Assembly (NCBI GenBank): GCA_035772735.1 | Contig: JASDFA010000007.1 | Coordinates: 82,607,501-82,671,500 of the forward strand | Origin: Datura wrightii | Taxonomy: Eukaryota; Streptophyta; Magnoliopsida; Solanales; Solanaceae | Reading direction: 5' to 3' | DNA length: 64,000 nt | Part shown: positions 33,960-46,698 of the stretch, one piece after another | Position numbering within the stretch: the first letter of the stretch is position 1 | Layout: every line of letters begins with the position of its first letter | Made by a program: the position numbers and the translations under genes | The notes under the pieces: model-generated | Seen by the model: the letters and a program-made list of their open reading frames with translations, nothing else | What the model was told of the DNA's origin: nothing | The model's database searches: none

Positions 33960-34257
33960 GCAGCGGAATAATATAGCCACAAGTGAAAGACCAACAATGA
34001 CTATATAGAAGAAATTAATCAAACTAGCAAGAATAGGTATGAGGTTTTATTCAATAACTCAAACAGTCTCAGATCTCACTACAATGAAATATGTGACAGA
34101 GCACCCGTATTATAATACTAGTAAAACAAATTAGACTAGGACTAGAAAACCTATTCCTATATGAGTTGACAAATAAATCCTAACCAGACATGAAATAAAC
34201 TACTAAATATCAAATCCTAAACAACTTAGGTTTCCTACTCAAGGATTATCTCCTACA
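33960..34257 (-). repeat. 3' LTR of the copia element (left edge approximate)
   Basis: Shares the block from TTTATTCAATAACTC to CCTACA with 38228-38523. Next to it on the minus strand is a short polypurine tract, TTTAAGGGAGGCTA. Confidence 0.7.
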
Positions 34258-34902
34258 TAGCCTCCCTTAAACCAAGATCTTCAAACTTAACCATGCCTAT
34301 CATCTTCTTCAACTTTATGAACAACTCCAATTTTAGCGTCTTTGTGAAAACATCAGCAACTTGTTCTTCACTCTTGCAATAATCAATCTCCTTAACTTGA
34401 ACGAAGACACGAATAAAGTGGAATTTCATGTCAATATGTTTGTTGCGCCCATGAAAAATCTGGTTCTTTGTTAACTCAATTGCAGACTTACTATCACAAA
34501 ATATTTTAGTTGGACTATCTTGCTTGTGTTGAAGAAATTCAAGCATCCTTCTCAAGCATAATGCTTGTGTAGCACTACTTGTTGCAGCCATATACTCTGC
34601 TTCTTCTGTTGACAAAGCAACAACTTGTTACTTTTTTGAAGATAAAAAAATACACCAGATCCCAAATAAAATGCATAGCCAGAAGTACTTTTTCTTTGAA
34701 TCATATCACCAGCCCAATCACTGTCTGTGAATCCAACAAGACTACTATCATTAGTCTTTGAATAAAATATTCCATCAAAATGTGTACCTTGAATATATCT
34801 CATAATTCTCTTAGCTGCTTGCAAGTGAGATTGACGTGGAGACTCTACAAATCTGCTTATTAATCCTACTCCATAATTAATATTAGGCCTTGTAGAAGTC
34901 AA
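34253..34902 (-). pseudogene. Copia RNase H region
   Basis: From right to left: the thumb/connection end of RT, then FTDSDWAGD with the first RNase H Asp, a frame change around 34615-34640, then STEAEYMA-like STEEAEYMAA, FCDSKSAIEL, and the end KFEDLGLREAM at 34253. RNase H would remove the RNA strand during reverse transcription. Overlaps the LTR by a few bases, as usual for copia. Confidence 0.8.
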
Positions 34903-34959
34903 GTACCTTAGACTTCCTACAATTTTTCTATAATATGTAGCATCTACAAAATCACCGGT

Positions 34960-35760
34960 TTATTCTTTACTCAACTTCAATTTCTCTTCAACAGGGGTCA
35001 AAATTGATTTGCCTTTGTCCATATTAAATCTCTTTAAAATATCACTAGCATATTTTTTCTGAGAGATAAAGATTTTATTTTCCAATTGAGAAACTTCAAT
35101 GCTAAGAAAATAAGACATTGATCCTAAATCAGTCATCTCAAACCGGCTAATCATAGCCTCTCTAAACATAGAAATTAATTCGGGATTATTGCTAGTAAAT
35201 ATTAAATTATCCATATATAAGCACACAATAAGAATGTCTCCATCAGAATTACATTTGATGTATAAAGTATGCTCATAGGGACATCTACGAAAACCATGTC
35301 CAATAAAATATGAATCAATACGAGTATACCAAGCTCTAGGGGCTTGTTTCAACCCATATAATGCCTCCTTTAACTTGTAAACTTTATTTTCTTGACCCCT
35401 TTTGACATAACTTGCAGGTTGCTCCACATACACTTCTTCCTCAAGAACACCATTCAAAAAAGAAGATTGCACATCCATTTGATAAATTTTCCAACAATTA
35501 TTAGTAGCCAGAGAAATAATCATTCAAACAGTATGAAGTCTAGCAACAAGTGCAAATACCTCAAAATAATCATTACCTGCCTTTTGCTTGTATCCTTTAA
35601 CAACTAATCTTGCCTTAAAATGATCTACTTCTCCAGTTGGTTTGTATTTGGTCTTGTATACCCACTTGACTCCAATTGGTCTTTTTGAAGGTGGTAAATT
35701 TGTCAACTCCCTGTTATTTTTCTCGATAAATAAATTTCTTGGTTCATTGCATCCACCCAA
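34960..35760 (-). pseudogene. Copia reverse transcriptase with altered catalytic motif
   Basis: Contains KRPIGVKWVYKTK, the fingers motif QMDVQSSFLNG, ALYGLKQAPRAWY, and YMDN where family members have YVDD. The second Asp of the catalytic pair is replaced by Asn, which should abolish polymerisation. A stop follows LHTV at 35524, and another separates it from the next piece at 34960. Confidence 0.85.
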
Positions 35761-35938
35761 TAATCATCTTTAGCAGCTATCTCAAAAGTAACTAGATCAC
35801 AGTCTGCAAATAATGCAAAATTTACGATATCTTCATTAGATAAATCATTGTCATTACCAATAACATAATCTTGCAAGCTGGTAAATGGTGACGTCTTTGT
35901 GGGGGACTAGATGTTTCTGTTTGGACCAGATGTGCTAC

Positions 35939-36889
35939 TTATTCCTCTTGATGTATGCTAGAACTTCCTTCCTCCATAATTGAAATTATTGTTTGAGGTT
36001 CACACGGGTCAGTATTTTTCTTTGACCAATTCCAAGTACTTTGCTCATCAAAAGTAACATCTCTACTAATAACCTTTACTATATCTGGATTAAATAACTT
36101 GTAGCTCTTTGTCTCATGACTATAGCCAATAAAAATGTATTTTTCTACCTTATCATCTAATTTCTTTCTCAAAACATCAGGAACATGAGCGTAAGCAAGA
36201 CAACCAAATACTTTTAAATGAGAAATATTTGATTTCTTACCTGTCCAAACCTCTTGTGGAGTTTTTTCAAAATTAGATCGAGTTGGACACCTATTTAGAA
36301 CATAAATTGCACAGGAAATAGCGTCTGTCCAAAAACTTTTAGAAATATTTTTGAAATGCATTATAGATTTCACCATGTCCATCACTGTTCTATTTTTTCT
36401 TTCAGCCACACCATTTTGTTGAGGAGTATATCTAGCTGTTAGTTGATGTTTAATACCACACACCTTCAAATAATCATCACAAACAAGAAACTCAATGCCT
36501 CTATCAGTTCTCAATGTCTTAACAAAATATCTACTTTGCTTTTCTACATAAACTTTGAAGCTCTTAAAAACTTTACATGTATTAGATTTATTTTTCAGAA
36601 AATATACCCAAGTCTTTCAGTTAAAATCATCAATAAAAGTAATTAAGTACTTACTACCTCCATTGGAAGAAACTTCAACTGAGGACAAGTCTGAGTGGAT
36701 TAACTCCAATGGTGCATTTGCCCTCCAAACTTTACCTTTTTGAAAAGGTTCTCTGTACTTCTTTTCCAAAATACAAGACTCACACTTTATATCAAAAAAG
36801 TTAATACAAGGAAAACCATGAACTAATTTCTTTCTTGCAAGAAATTTCAAACTCCTAAAATTCAGATGTCCAAAGTGTAAATGCCACAA
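35939..36889 (-). pseudogene. Copia integrase
   Basis: Starts with the HHCC zinc motif (HLHFGH ... CESC, 36700-36880). Then IHSDL for the first catalytic Asp, a break near 36615, RTDRGIEF for the second, and NGVAERKNRT for the Glu. The end with FGCLAYAHVP matches copia integrase C-termini. Stops break the frame around 36617 and 35939. Confidence 0.85.
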
Positions 36890-36899
36890 CCAAGTATCA

Positions 36900-37475
36900 T
36901 TAAGATTTAAGAACTAAAGCAAGGTAGATCTCCACAATTGAGATAAAGAGGCCACAAATGACTTTGTTCGTCTTTACCTTTGCAACTAATCTTATTTTAT
37001 CATCACTAATAGTGCCAATTTTGTCCTTAAAATGCAAATTATATCCCTTTTCTGTCAGTTGTCCCAAATTCAATAAATTATGATGAAGACTCGAAACATA
37101 ATATACATCAGATATAAAATGAGGAGATCCATCTTTTGAAGTAATTAGGATTTCCCCCTTTCCAATAGCAGGCACCTTTGCATTATTACCAAGTCTTACT
37201 GTAGATCCAAATAATTCATCTAAATCAACAAATAATTCTTTATTTCCAGACATATGATTACTACACTCAGAATTAATAAACTATCCATTCCCTTTATTTT
37301 CTTCAATGCTTGAGCTAGAAAACAATAAAGTCTCTTGTTTATCTCTATAATTTTCAGTCATCTTTGCATGTACTTCTCTATTTTCAGATTTATTGAACCA
37401 ACAATCCCTTTGATAGTGTCCAAAATTTCCACAATTATAACATTGAACTTTTGATTTATCACGTTTTTAAAAATT
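36900..37475 (-). pseudogene. Copia zinc knuckle and protease
   Basis: CYNCGNFGHYQRDC (about 37400-37445) is a standard CCHC knuckle. The protease site reads FINSECSNHMSG where family members have DSG: Asp to Asn and Gly to Glu, so the protease is dead. The Trp before it has become a stop. Confidence 0.8.
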
Positions 37476-38200
37476 TTAATTACTCTGTTGTTCACTCCTA
37501 AAATTATTATTATTTTTATGGTGATAGGAAAAATTACCTATACCACGGCCTCGAAAATTACCTCTACCTCTAAAATTCCGAACTCTTTGATTTGTTTCAG
37601 TCAGATTTGATATCTCTTCTTTTGTTTTAGGTTTATCCACCTTTTCTTGTAATGCCTCATTCACTATTTCAGCTGTTTGCTGATTCAAGGACATCTCATA
37701 TGTCATCAATTCTCCTTCTAAATCATCAAGTCTCAAAGTGCTAAGATCTTTGGTTGGCTCGAGAACCGCCTTCTTGGTGTGAAATTTTATACTCAAGGAC
37801 TGCAATATTTTTTAAACAATTTTGACTTGATCTAATGTTTCTCCATTAGTACTCATATCATTGGCAATATTAGTGATTCTTGTAAAGAATTCCTTGACGG
37901 ACTCAATTGGTTTCATCCGTGCTAACTCATACTGTCTTCTCAACTCTTTCAATTTGACTTTCCTTACGTCAGCAGAAGCTCGATGTGAATTCACCAAAAT
38001 CGTCCAAGCCTCCTTTGCTAACTTTGCAAGTAAAAATTTATTATATACATGCAATTCAACCTTGCTGTCAAGGTAGAAACGTGCCTTATTATTCAATTGT
38101 CTATCTTTCTCCAATTGTGTGACTGCTTCACCCGTCAATGTTGTGCCTTCTGGCGTTTCCACGAAACCTTTATCAATAATGACTATAGTCCAACAACATT
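37476..38200 (-). pseudogene. Copia gag, N-terminally truncated
   Basis: Recognisable from IDKGF through KEAWTILVNSH, KLKELRRQYELARM and ESVKEFF to an Arg/Gly/Asn-rich tail. About the first 40 residues expected in this family are missing; the primer-like site lies immediately upstream, so a small deletion removed them. One nonsense codon lies near 37812. Confidence 0.75.
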
Positions 38201-38227
38201 GAAAAAATTCTTCATCTAATGATACCA

Positions 38228-38523
38228 GCCCTCAAAATTATTTTTTCAATCAAACTTAAAAACAAGACAACTAGGTAAATATGGAAACCAACAAGAAGAG
38301 GTAGGAGGCTTTATTCAATAACTCAAAAACTCTCAAATCTTACTACAATGAAATATGTGACAGCGCACCCCTATTTATAATACTAGAAAACTAAATTAGA
38401 CTAGGACTAGAAAATCTATTCCTATATGGCTTTGAAATATAGATCCTAACCAGACATGAAATAAACTACCAAATATCAAATCCTAAACAACTTAGGTTTT
38501 CTACTCTTGGTTTATTTCCTACA
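38228..38523 (-). repeat. 5' LTR of the copia element
   Basis: About 296 bases. Starts (minus) TGTAGG at 38523 and ends at the primer-like TGGTATCA. Clearly diverged from the 3' copy, so this insertion is older than elements 1 and 2. Confidence 0.7.
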
Positions 38524-38708
38524 GTAATTCTTGAGCCCAAGTATTAGTACAAGTTTGAATTTTGTATTCTAAAGCTATTACAATATAGTCAATAAATAAT
38601 TATATTTAAATATGTTTTGGACATAACTAGAATATGAAACTTCCCTATTTTCAATAGAAAATCTCTCTTAGTTTTTGAGAGATCAAGTATGTCATTAGGT
38701 AACCATTT

Positions 38709-39776
38709 TGTTAACTTTAATTTTTAAAATGTTTTAATGATGACAATTAACAGTTTAACTTGATGCATAAATTAGGTAAAGCATCGGGTCCTCAATACAA
38801 GCAGAAATCTAGCTTTGATGATAGGATAGCTTTCTAAATGGAAAACTGACTAGACAACAACTGAAGAAGAAAAATCAGCCCGTGATCTATCATGGAAAGA
38901 TTTAGCATAAATGATAAAGAAATAGAAATCAAGACAAGATAAAGGGATAAGCTTTCTATATGGAAAGCCTACTCAACAACAGCGGATGGAAAGTTTTAGG
39001 ATCAACAATGTTTACAAAAGGAAGATCAAATCTTGGTCTACTCAGAAAGGTCTGACATCAGCAATTAAGGAAGGATAAGATTATCAATTAAGATCACAAT
39101 ATTCGAGAATATACGAAGAAAATCAATAAGAAATCTTGGTGTTCGGTGGAAAGATCCAACGTCAAGGAAGGACGAGATCACAACATCCGAAAATAGAGAA
39201 GGAAGTTAATCAACACCTCCATCATATCAAGATGATTTGATTGAGAAAATCACTTGGGTTACCCTTGACAGAAAATCAACCAAGATCAAAGCAATTGATC
39301 TTATTTCCTTCTCAAGATCATCTCACGAGCTCTGCAAAATGATAGTGAAGACTCAAAAAAGAAGGTTCAACTTCACTTGATCAATCTTGACCACTGTAGT
39401 TCATATTCGATCACTGTAATTTGAAATAGTTATTTAGTGAGATAAAAAAAAAGAAAGAGTTAGGTAGATATATAAGCAGGGGATATAACAAAGAACTAAT
39501 TCTCACCAAGACTGTTGATGTTGCTCTTCTTGTAAATGAATTCCAATTAGCTTTAACGGAACCCGGGGAACCCTTGTAAGCCAAAGGGACTGGACTAGGG
39601 ACTACCTTGGTAATTCAAGTCAATATAAAATTCTGTCTCTTGCATTTATGTTCGGTTCTTATAATTGTCTTATATGTTACTAACACTATCTGCAGGAACA
39701 TATTTGACTGAGCATTCCACATAGTCGACTAATTAGTCTTTCATGAAAAATTTTATATTCACTCCTTTGTTTATCA
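38709..39776 (+). repeat. 5' LTR of a second copia element
   Basis: Starts TGTTAACTTTAATTTT, with GATGATGACAATTAA close after as in SIRE/Maximus-type LTRs, and ends TTTATCA at 39776, just before the primer site. The left edge is chosen by family pattern only. 38529-38708 on its left is unassigned AT-rich DNA. Confidence 0.6.
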
Positions 39777-39778
39777 AT

Positions 39779-39790
39779 TGGTATCAGAGC
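39779..39790 (+). other. Primer-binding site, tRNA-iMet
   Basis: TGGTATCAGAGC, a perfect match to the usual plant tRNA-iMet complement. Confidence 0.88.
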
Positions 39791-39835
39791 AGGTCTCACT
39801 CTTAGTTTCTTAACTACAAGTGAGATAAAGATCAA

Positions 39836-41589
39836 ATGGCAGTGTATTAAATCCCCAATGCTATCCTTCAAGTTGGTCACTCCTCAAACAAACCTCCATA
39901 CTTCAACGGACAACATTACTCCCATTGGAAAGAAAGATTCAAAATTTTTGTTCAAGTAAATGACTTTCAAGCATGGGTAGTAATAAACACTAGACCAAAA
40001 CCTATCTCCGAAATCTCTATGACTACTAAAGCTGATTTGAAAACTTTCGATGTCACAAAAGATCAACAAGAAGTAATACAAACTAATACTAAAGATATTA
40101 GTTTGCTTTATTGTACAGTAAGAAGACCTGAGTACGATAAAATCTCTACCTGTGACACTGCTAAAGAGATGTGGGATAAACTTGAAGTAACGTTTGAGGC
40201 TCTGCAAAAGTGAAGGAAGTAAGGATAAATGCACTAGTTAATGAATACAAACTGTTCAGAATGATCGAAGAAGAAAATGTTGAATCAATGTTCTCACGTT
40301 TAAGCAAAATAGTAAGAGAACTTAAGTCATTTGGAATGACATATCCAAATGGGCTGCAAGTAAGAAAAATTATCTGAAGCCTTCCTAAAGCTTGAGAAAT
40401 GAAGGCCACAATCCTTGAATACAAAGATTTGGAAAATCTAACATATGATGAGCTTCGAGGAAACTTGATGGCATATGAATAAAATCACATCAGCAGGTAT
40501 TCCAAGGAAGAAAAGAAGAAATCCATGGCTATCAATGTAGTATCACATGAAAATGAAGAAAAATAAGATGAAGAAAATAGCAAAGGTCTCGCCCTAATAA
40601 AAGAGGAGTCGGACATATTCTAAAACAAAGGAGACAAAGACCTCAAGCAGGATACATGAATAATGACAACCAAAAGAATGATGAGAGATGTTATCATGAT
40701 CGAAAACCTGGTTGTACAAAAAAATTGTCCAGACTTAAAGAAAAAGAAATTTAGGGAAAAACAACTCAAAATCCATGGGAGCCTGGAGTAATGAAGACAC
40801 CTCTAATGAAGAACCAGAAGAAGCTGAAATTATTTGCTTTATGGCTTTTGAAGAATCAAGTGATGTAAGATCTAAACTTTGTTTAAATTGTCAAGACTTA
40901 AAAAAGTCCTTGGATCTTGTCACCGATGAACTTCAAAAGATTCTCGATGAATACAATAAATTGGATAAGGAGAAAAAGACTAGAAAATTCTTCTTGAAGC
41001 AAGTCAAATTAAAGTAGGTCTGCTGAAGAAAATCTAGGTGATATCAAAATGCAATTAAATAACATTATAAAATCACTTAGTCACAACTCAGTCAACTCCA
41101 ATAGATTGGTTAAAAAATCTTCAAATTCTTTTCAATCTAAAGGTTCATACAAGAAAGGCATGTGGGTAATTGATAGTAGTTGTTCCAGACACATGACAGG
41201 AAAGAAAGAAAGTTTCAACTTTGTAAAGAAGATTGATGGAGATTAGGTTTGGAGAGAATGCTAAATGTGAAGTGGTTGGAGTGGGATCTATCACAATAAG
41301 TCCGTCCTATTACTTGGTTGAAGTATATCTTGTAAATGGTCTCAAAAATAACTTGCTGAGCATCAGTCATATGGACACCGGGTTTGACATTTGATTCAAT
41401 GCTCTCAGATGTATCATCAGTAACTCTACTAAGAATATCACCCCCATTGGAGATCGGGTAGAAAATATTTATATTCTAAATAATATTGATCTTCATACAC
41501 TCACTTTTTTGTCTGCTACTTCAGATGATCCCTGAATCTGGCACAAGAAACTGGACCATGCAGTATGCACACTATTGAAAAATATTCTA
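39836..41589 (+). pseudogene. Copia gag-protease-preintegrase, truncated
   Basis: ATG at 39836, stop at codon 5, then a gag with PPYFNGQHYSHWKERF and MWDKLEVTFE. The frame shifts near 40205 and continues with LSKIVRELKSFGM. After a run of broken frames comes an acidic coiled segment (40775-41015), then a protease site DSSCSRHMTG where DSG is expected (Gly to Ser). The last recognisable piece is the pre-integrase WHKKLDHA near 41545. The sequence ends where the LTR of element E begins; the missing 3' half is not in the window. Confidence 0.75.
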
Positions 41590-43673
41590 TGTTACACCCT
41601 GTAAGTTCCTAAATGTTTAGTCGGCCTATTCGTACGTTAGTCAAGAGTTTTAGAGTATGACGCATACGAGAAAGGGCCCGGGGAAAGGTCGAACAAGCAT
41701 GGAATAGAGACCCATGGAAAAGGCCGGAGTAGGCCGCGATAGGGGCGGCGTGTCACGGACCCCCCTCCGTGCGCGTTGGGCTCTGTGGCACGCTCATAAA
41801 TTGGACCGTACGGACCCCCTGTCCACTGCCCAAGTATATATAAAGCCCCTCCCTTCATTATATGTGATATTCACATATCCACATTTGGCCAGAGGAGAGA
41901 AATACAAAGAAATTGATAAATTTTCGTCCGTTTACGCTACGAAACACTGTCAAAATTAAAAATTAATTTCGAGTATTGAAGTTTAAGGCTGTATGGAGCA
42001 TTACTACGGAGTTATTTTCATGAAATTCGTCCAAATATTGTAGCCCCGTCGAGCCAAAGTTGTCAGAATTGCCCCAAATTGATCTCTATACGATCACATG
42101 CTTCAAGTGAGTATTTCTCTCTTCTAAACTTTCGAGAAATTATAAGTTTTTGACCATGTTCTGTTAAGTTGAAGTATAGTTAATATTTATATAAAAAGTT
42201 ATCATTTTTACCAAATTTAGTACTGAAATTTGTCTCATTTTCCCAGTAGTACAATTACAATTGGAAAGGGCTATCGAATACAACCTGAAACCAGCCAGTT
42301 AATCCGAAATCAGCGATTGAGGTATGTTAAGGAGAATTCCTTCGGCAAGTCAGTTTCTTTAGTATTGTAACTCAATTTAAATCCCAATAAGAGGACCAAA
42401 AACATATTAATTGTGATTAACTATTGTTATTAGCTGAAACTAGTATCCTATGTTTAGTTTGGGATTGACTATCCCCTGTATAGCCTTCCATGACCAACAC
42501 CAGGGTTATTAGCTGTGTCAACGCCTGCTAGGGCTGAGATGATGTTGCTCCACAGAGTGGTATGCCATCTGCTAGGGAAGAAGATGGGGTCCCAGGCCCT
42601 CATACAATCCATTCGATGGCTGGATTATTATATGCCGTATCGGCACCACACCCCCGTCGAGCCTGGTGCCCGGGGTGCAGATATCAAGAGTCCACTGGAC
42701 TCAGGCACAACTACAGTCAGTGGCCGAGCGGGCTCAATTGTAGACTTGGGGACTGGTAGGACGGCTATAGCTATTAGTTGACCCAGTGTGTCCTTGCTAG
42801 GGGTATATAGATTGAGGTGTGCTCACCAGGGCTAATGGGGGCCCCAGGTGGGTTATTCTGTACTGATTGTACATTTCGGCTTATGGGGGCCTGGTAAGGT
42901 TCTTGTTTGTATTAGTTACTGATAAATTAGATAGTAGGAAGTTCATCTATACAGGTAGTATATCTATCCTTCCCTTTCAATTATTTTCAATTTCATTCCT
43001 CTTATTCAGTCATTTACAATTATTGCCTTACATATTTGGTACATATTATACTGAAGTCCTTCTTGGGGGCACTGCATTACTTGCCTACAGGTGCCGATAG
43101 ACACGGACCAGGACTTCCTTAGCTTTCTGCCAGAGTTAGTAGAGCAGTCAGCTCCATTCCACTAGAGCTAATAGTTAGAAGGTTGACTCTGTCTTTGTTG
43201 TACAGTTTATGGGTAGGTCAGGGCCCTGTCTCGACCAGTATATCACTCCTAGAGCCTTGCAGATTGTTTCAGATTTCCTATGGTTAGTCATTGATAGCTG
43301 TGTGGGGCCCATATGTGCTTTATCTTGCATGTTGGCCGTGTGGGGCATTATTTAGCTATTAGTTAGCGGCCTTATCGGCCATAGCTTAGTTTAGTCTGGA
43401 TTTACTTTTCAGTCATAACTATACATCATGGGAGTCTTGTCGGCCCGCATAGGATTCCCTATTGTTACTTGTTTCTAGTTAGCTGTTTTCTTTTACAGGT
43501 GGCTATAAGGCCTTATCGGCCGGGGCTGTGTTTACAGTCGTGATATAGCCCGTTTTTTTCTTGATTTAAGCTTTAGTGCTATTCAGGCACTAGAGATGCG
43601 TAAGCAGTCAAGTCAGTTCAGACCCTAGTAGGGCACCAGGTGCCAGTCATGCCTCCCAAGGTGGGGCGTGACA
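41590..43673 (+). repeat. 5' LTR of element E
   Basis: 2084 bases, TGTTACACCC to GGGGCGTGACA. Promoter at about 41749-41844, only 250 bases from the start. The final 360 bases match 924-1288. Confidence 0.9.
41749..41844 (+). promoter_or_regulatory. LTR E promoter
   Basis: CGTGTCACGGA (41749-41759) with a short inverted partner TCCGTG (41766-41771), about 65 bases before TATATATAAAG (41835-41845). The word is shared with the Athila-like LTR promoters. Confidence 0.6.
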
Positions 43674-43677
43674 AACT

Positions 43678-43689
43678 TGGTATCAAAGC
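43678..43689 (+). other. Primer-binding site of element E
   Basis: TGGTATCAAAGC, one mismatch to the iMet complement, four bases after the LTR. Confidence 0.8.
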
Positions 43690-43887
43690 AGGTCGTATCC
43701 CAGGGAGTCTGCAAGACGTGATAAGTAGAGTCTTATCTATGGATGTGTTGTGCACCACATTCTATAGGCAGGAGGCTGCGAGGCATGATAGGATGGTTGC
43801 TCTTCTTTCTCTTTCAGTCGTGCTATAGAGCTGTACAGTATAGGGTCGAGTCCTTAAGCTTACCATATTCTTCTTGTTTATAGAGAA

Positions 43888-45700
43888 ATGTCAGACCCGC
43901 GACATACTACGACTGGCAGGAAGTTGGATGTTGCAGCAAGAGAAGGCACTAGCAGGGTGCCTCAGTCAGAGTCCGCTTGATCTGAGGGCAACAGGGAGAC
44001 TCCATCTCGGTCTCCCCGGTAGTATCCGCTCCATTAGGAGCCGTCCGGAGTAGTAGAAGCATTGGCAGCACCTCCAGAAGTTCCTATACCGACACCATCG
44101 GATCAGGAGGTTAGGAGTGTTGTTGTTATGCTACCTTAGATGATGGCTGCAGAGCATCAACCAGTGGCAATCGTAGTTGCAGAATCTTCAGGAGGATCGG
44201 GTAGTTTGAGGTTCCGAGAGTTTCTCGCATTGAGTCCCCCACAATTTATAGGGACGGATCGGGATGAGGACCCTCAGGACTTTTTGTACCAGTTGTAGTG
44301 GATCTTTAGGTTGATGCATGCCATACCTGCAAAGTTAGTGGAGTTACCGGTATTTCAGCTACGGGACATCGCAGTATTATGGTACAAGAGTTAGGAGAGG
44401 TCCCGAGGTAGAGATGCACCTCCTCCGACTTGGCCCAGTTTTTTAGAGGCCTTCTCGATCATTACTTGCCACGGGAAATTCGACAGGCCTAGGTTGATCC
44501 GTTTTTTCATCTGGAGCAGGGATCGATGAGTGTTTGGGAGTATGCTATGAGGTTTGAATCCCTGGCCCAATATGCACCGGCCTTTGTAGATACCATGCCA
44601 GCCAGGGTGCACCGGTTTATTATGGGGATAAATCTAGAAAATGTGGAGACTTATTTTATGGCTACTCTATGAGAGGACATGGATATTGCCCGTGTCCAGG
44701 AATTTGCTCAGAATATTGAAGGAATCAGGTAGCGACAGCGGGAGATAGAGAGGGCAAATTAGGAGCAGCGCCGCAGGGCTAGACCGAGTGATGTGCAGGC
44801 AGAATTTCAGGGCAGACCCAGGCTACGACTGTCAGATAGACTACCTAGACCCCCACCTCCACAGCAACAACAGGTGAGTAGATCTAGTCGTCGGGGGCAG
44901 TCAGGGCACGACGAGAGCTCACGGCCAACAGGTTTGCAGCAGCAGAGAGGGTCAGGGCAGAGTAGATTTATTGTACCACTTTGACCTATCTACAGCCGAC
45001 ATCACTCTGGGGCATGCAGGTTTGGTTCCACGACATGTTACGCGTGTGGACAGGAGGGTCATCAGATGAGGGACTGTCCAGCCAGGGGTCAGGGTGATCA
45101 GGATTGATAGGATAGATCTTCAGTAGGGTCATGTTACCCAGCACCTCTAACAGGGCGTAGGCCCTCAGCTCCATCCGGTAGAGGTCGAGGTAGATCAGGG
45201 GCATCTAGTTCAGGCACCGGTCCAGATCGCACTGATGCCTTAAAGGGACGGCAGGAGTCAGAGTCATCGCCGGATGTGGTGACCGGTATGCTGGACATTT
45301 GCTCTCATTCTATTTATGTGTTGATAGACCCAACATCCACTTTGTCTTATGCTACCCCATTAGTGGCCCAAAAGTTCGGTATTATGCTAGAATTGCTTTA
45401 GCGACCTTTTTCAGTGTCTACTCCCATCGGTGACCCCATTATAGCCAAGAGGGTCTACCAGGGATGCACAGTAGAGGTTGTTGGTCACCAAACTTTAGCA
45501 GATTTGGTAGAATTAGAAATGGTTGACTTTGATGCAATTATGGGTATGGATTGGCTAGAGCCATGTTATTCCAATGTAGAATGTTAGACAAAAATTGTAC
45601 GATTCCACTTTCCAGGGGAGGTAGTATGGGAGTGAAAAGGTAATGCAGCCACGCCAAAAGGTAGGTATATTTCCTATCTTCGAGCGAGGAAGTTGATAGC
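43888..45700 (+). pseudogene. Element E gag and protease
   Basis: ATG at 43888 (MSDPRHTTTGRK). A TGA follows at about codon 31. Then come the gag core (FREFLALSPPQFIGT, IAVLWYKS, near 44210-44400), a Gln/Arg/Pro-rich linker (44790-44985), a CCHC knuckle CYACGQEGHQMRDC near 45035, and a protease with VLIDPTSTLSYATP (about 45320), where DPGST is the family form. The frame changes at several points. Confidence 0.75.
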
Positions 45701-46698
45701 AAAGGGCTACATCTATCATATTGTCAGGGTTCAGGACCTGCAGGCAGAATCTTCGACTCTCCAGTCTATTCCACTAGTCAATGAATTTCTAGATGTATTC
45801 CCAGATGAACTTCCTGGTATTCCCCCAGAATGGGAGATCGATTTTGCAATTGATTTATTACCAGGTACTCAGCCTATATCTATCCCTCTATATCGAATGG
45901 ACTCGAACAGTTGAAAGATCTGTTAGATAAGGGCTTCATCAGGCCAAGTACTTCACCGTGGCCGCCAGTACTATTCGTGAGAAAGAAGGATGGCTCCTTC
46001 CGCATGTGTATAGACTACCGGCAACTGAATAAAGTCACCATCAAGAATAAGTATCTGCTTCCTAGAATAGATGACTTGTTTGATAAGTTACAGGGGGCGA
46101 AGTATTTCTCAAAAATCGATTTAAGGTCTGGGTGCCATCAGGTTCGGGTTCGCGAGAGGGATATTCCAAAAACCGTTTTTAGGACAAGGTATGGCCACTT
46201 CGAGTTTCTAGTCATGTCGTTCAGGTTGACGAATGCTCCAGCAGTGTTCAAGGATCTGATAAACAGCATCTTTAGGCCGTATCTAGACTTGTTTGTGATA
46301 GTATTTATTGATGACATTCAGGTATATTCCCACTCAGAAGCAGATCACCAAGATCATCTACGAATAGTACTCCAGATTCTCAGGGATCGCCAGCTATATT
46401 CGAAATTTTCCAAATGTGTTTGGCTAAATTCAGTGGCCTTCCTGGGCCACATTGTGTCAGATGCTGGTATTCAGGTAGAATCATAGAATATTGAGGCAGT
46501 AAAAACATGGCCAAGGCCTACTACTCCAATCGAGGTACGCAGTTTCCTGGGGCTAGCTGGGTATTACAAAAGGTTTATAGAGGGGTTTTCTACCTTAGCA
46601 ACACCTTTGACCAAGCTAACTCATAAAACAGCTAAATTTCACTGGACGGAAGCATGTGAACAGAGCTTCTAGGAGTTAAAAAACAGGTTGACATCAGC
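45693..46698 (+). pseudogene. Element E reverse transcriptase
   Basis: Frame shift near 45905, then open to 46484: LVRKKDGS-type FVRKKDGSFRMCIDYRQLN, KIDLRSGCHQ, and FIDD in VFIDDIQVYSHSEA, so the catalytic Asp pair is kept. The connection region with FLGLAGYYKRF follows a TAG at 46484 and another near 46670. F is inserted just after LTSA. Confidence 0.85.

Larger units (their letters stand above)
33942..38523 (-). mobile_element. Degenerate Ty1/copia element
   Basis: Minus-oriented with short LTRs (about 300 bases), a primer-like TGGTATCA at 38220-38227 and one pol-type coding region broken by stops. GTAAT occurs directly after the right LTR (38524-38528) and at 33937-33941. The left LTR edge is uncertain because the two LTRs diverge there, so the duplication is only a candidate. 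Confidence 0.8.

Noticed and set aside
33937..38528. GTAAT as a firm duplication for the first copia element
   Set aside because: The right copy is adjacent to the LTR end, but the left copy lies about 17 bases from the first TG, and the LTR edge is not settled there. Kept only as a candidate.
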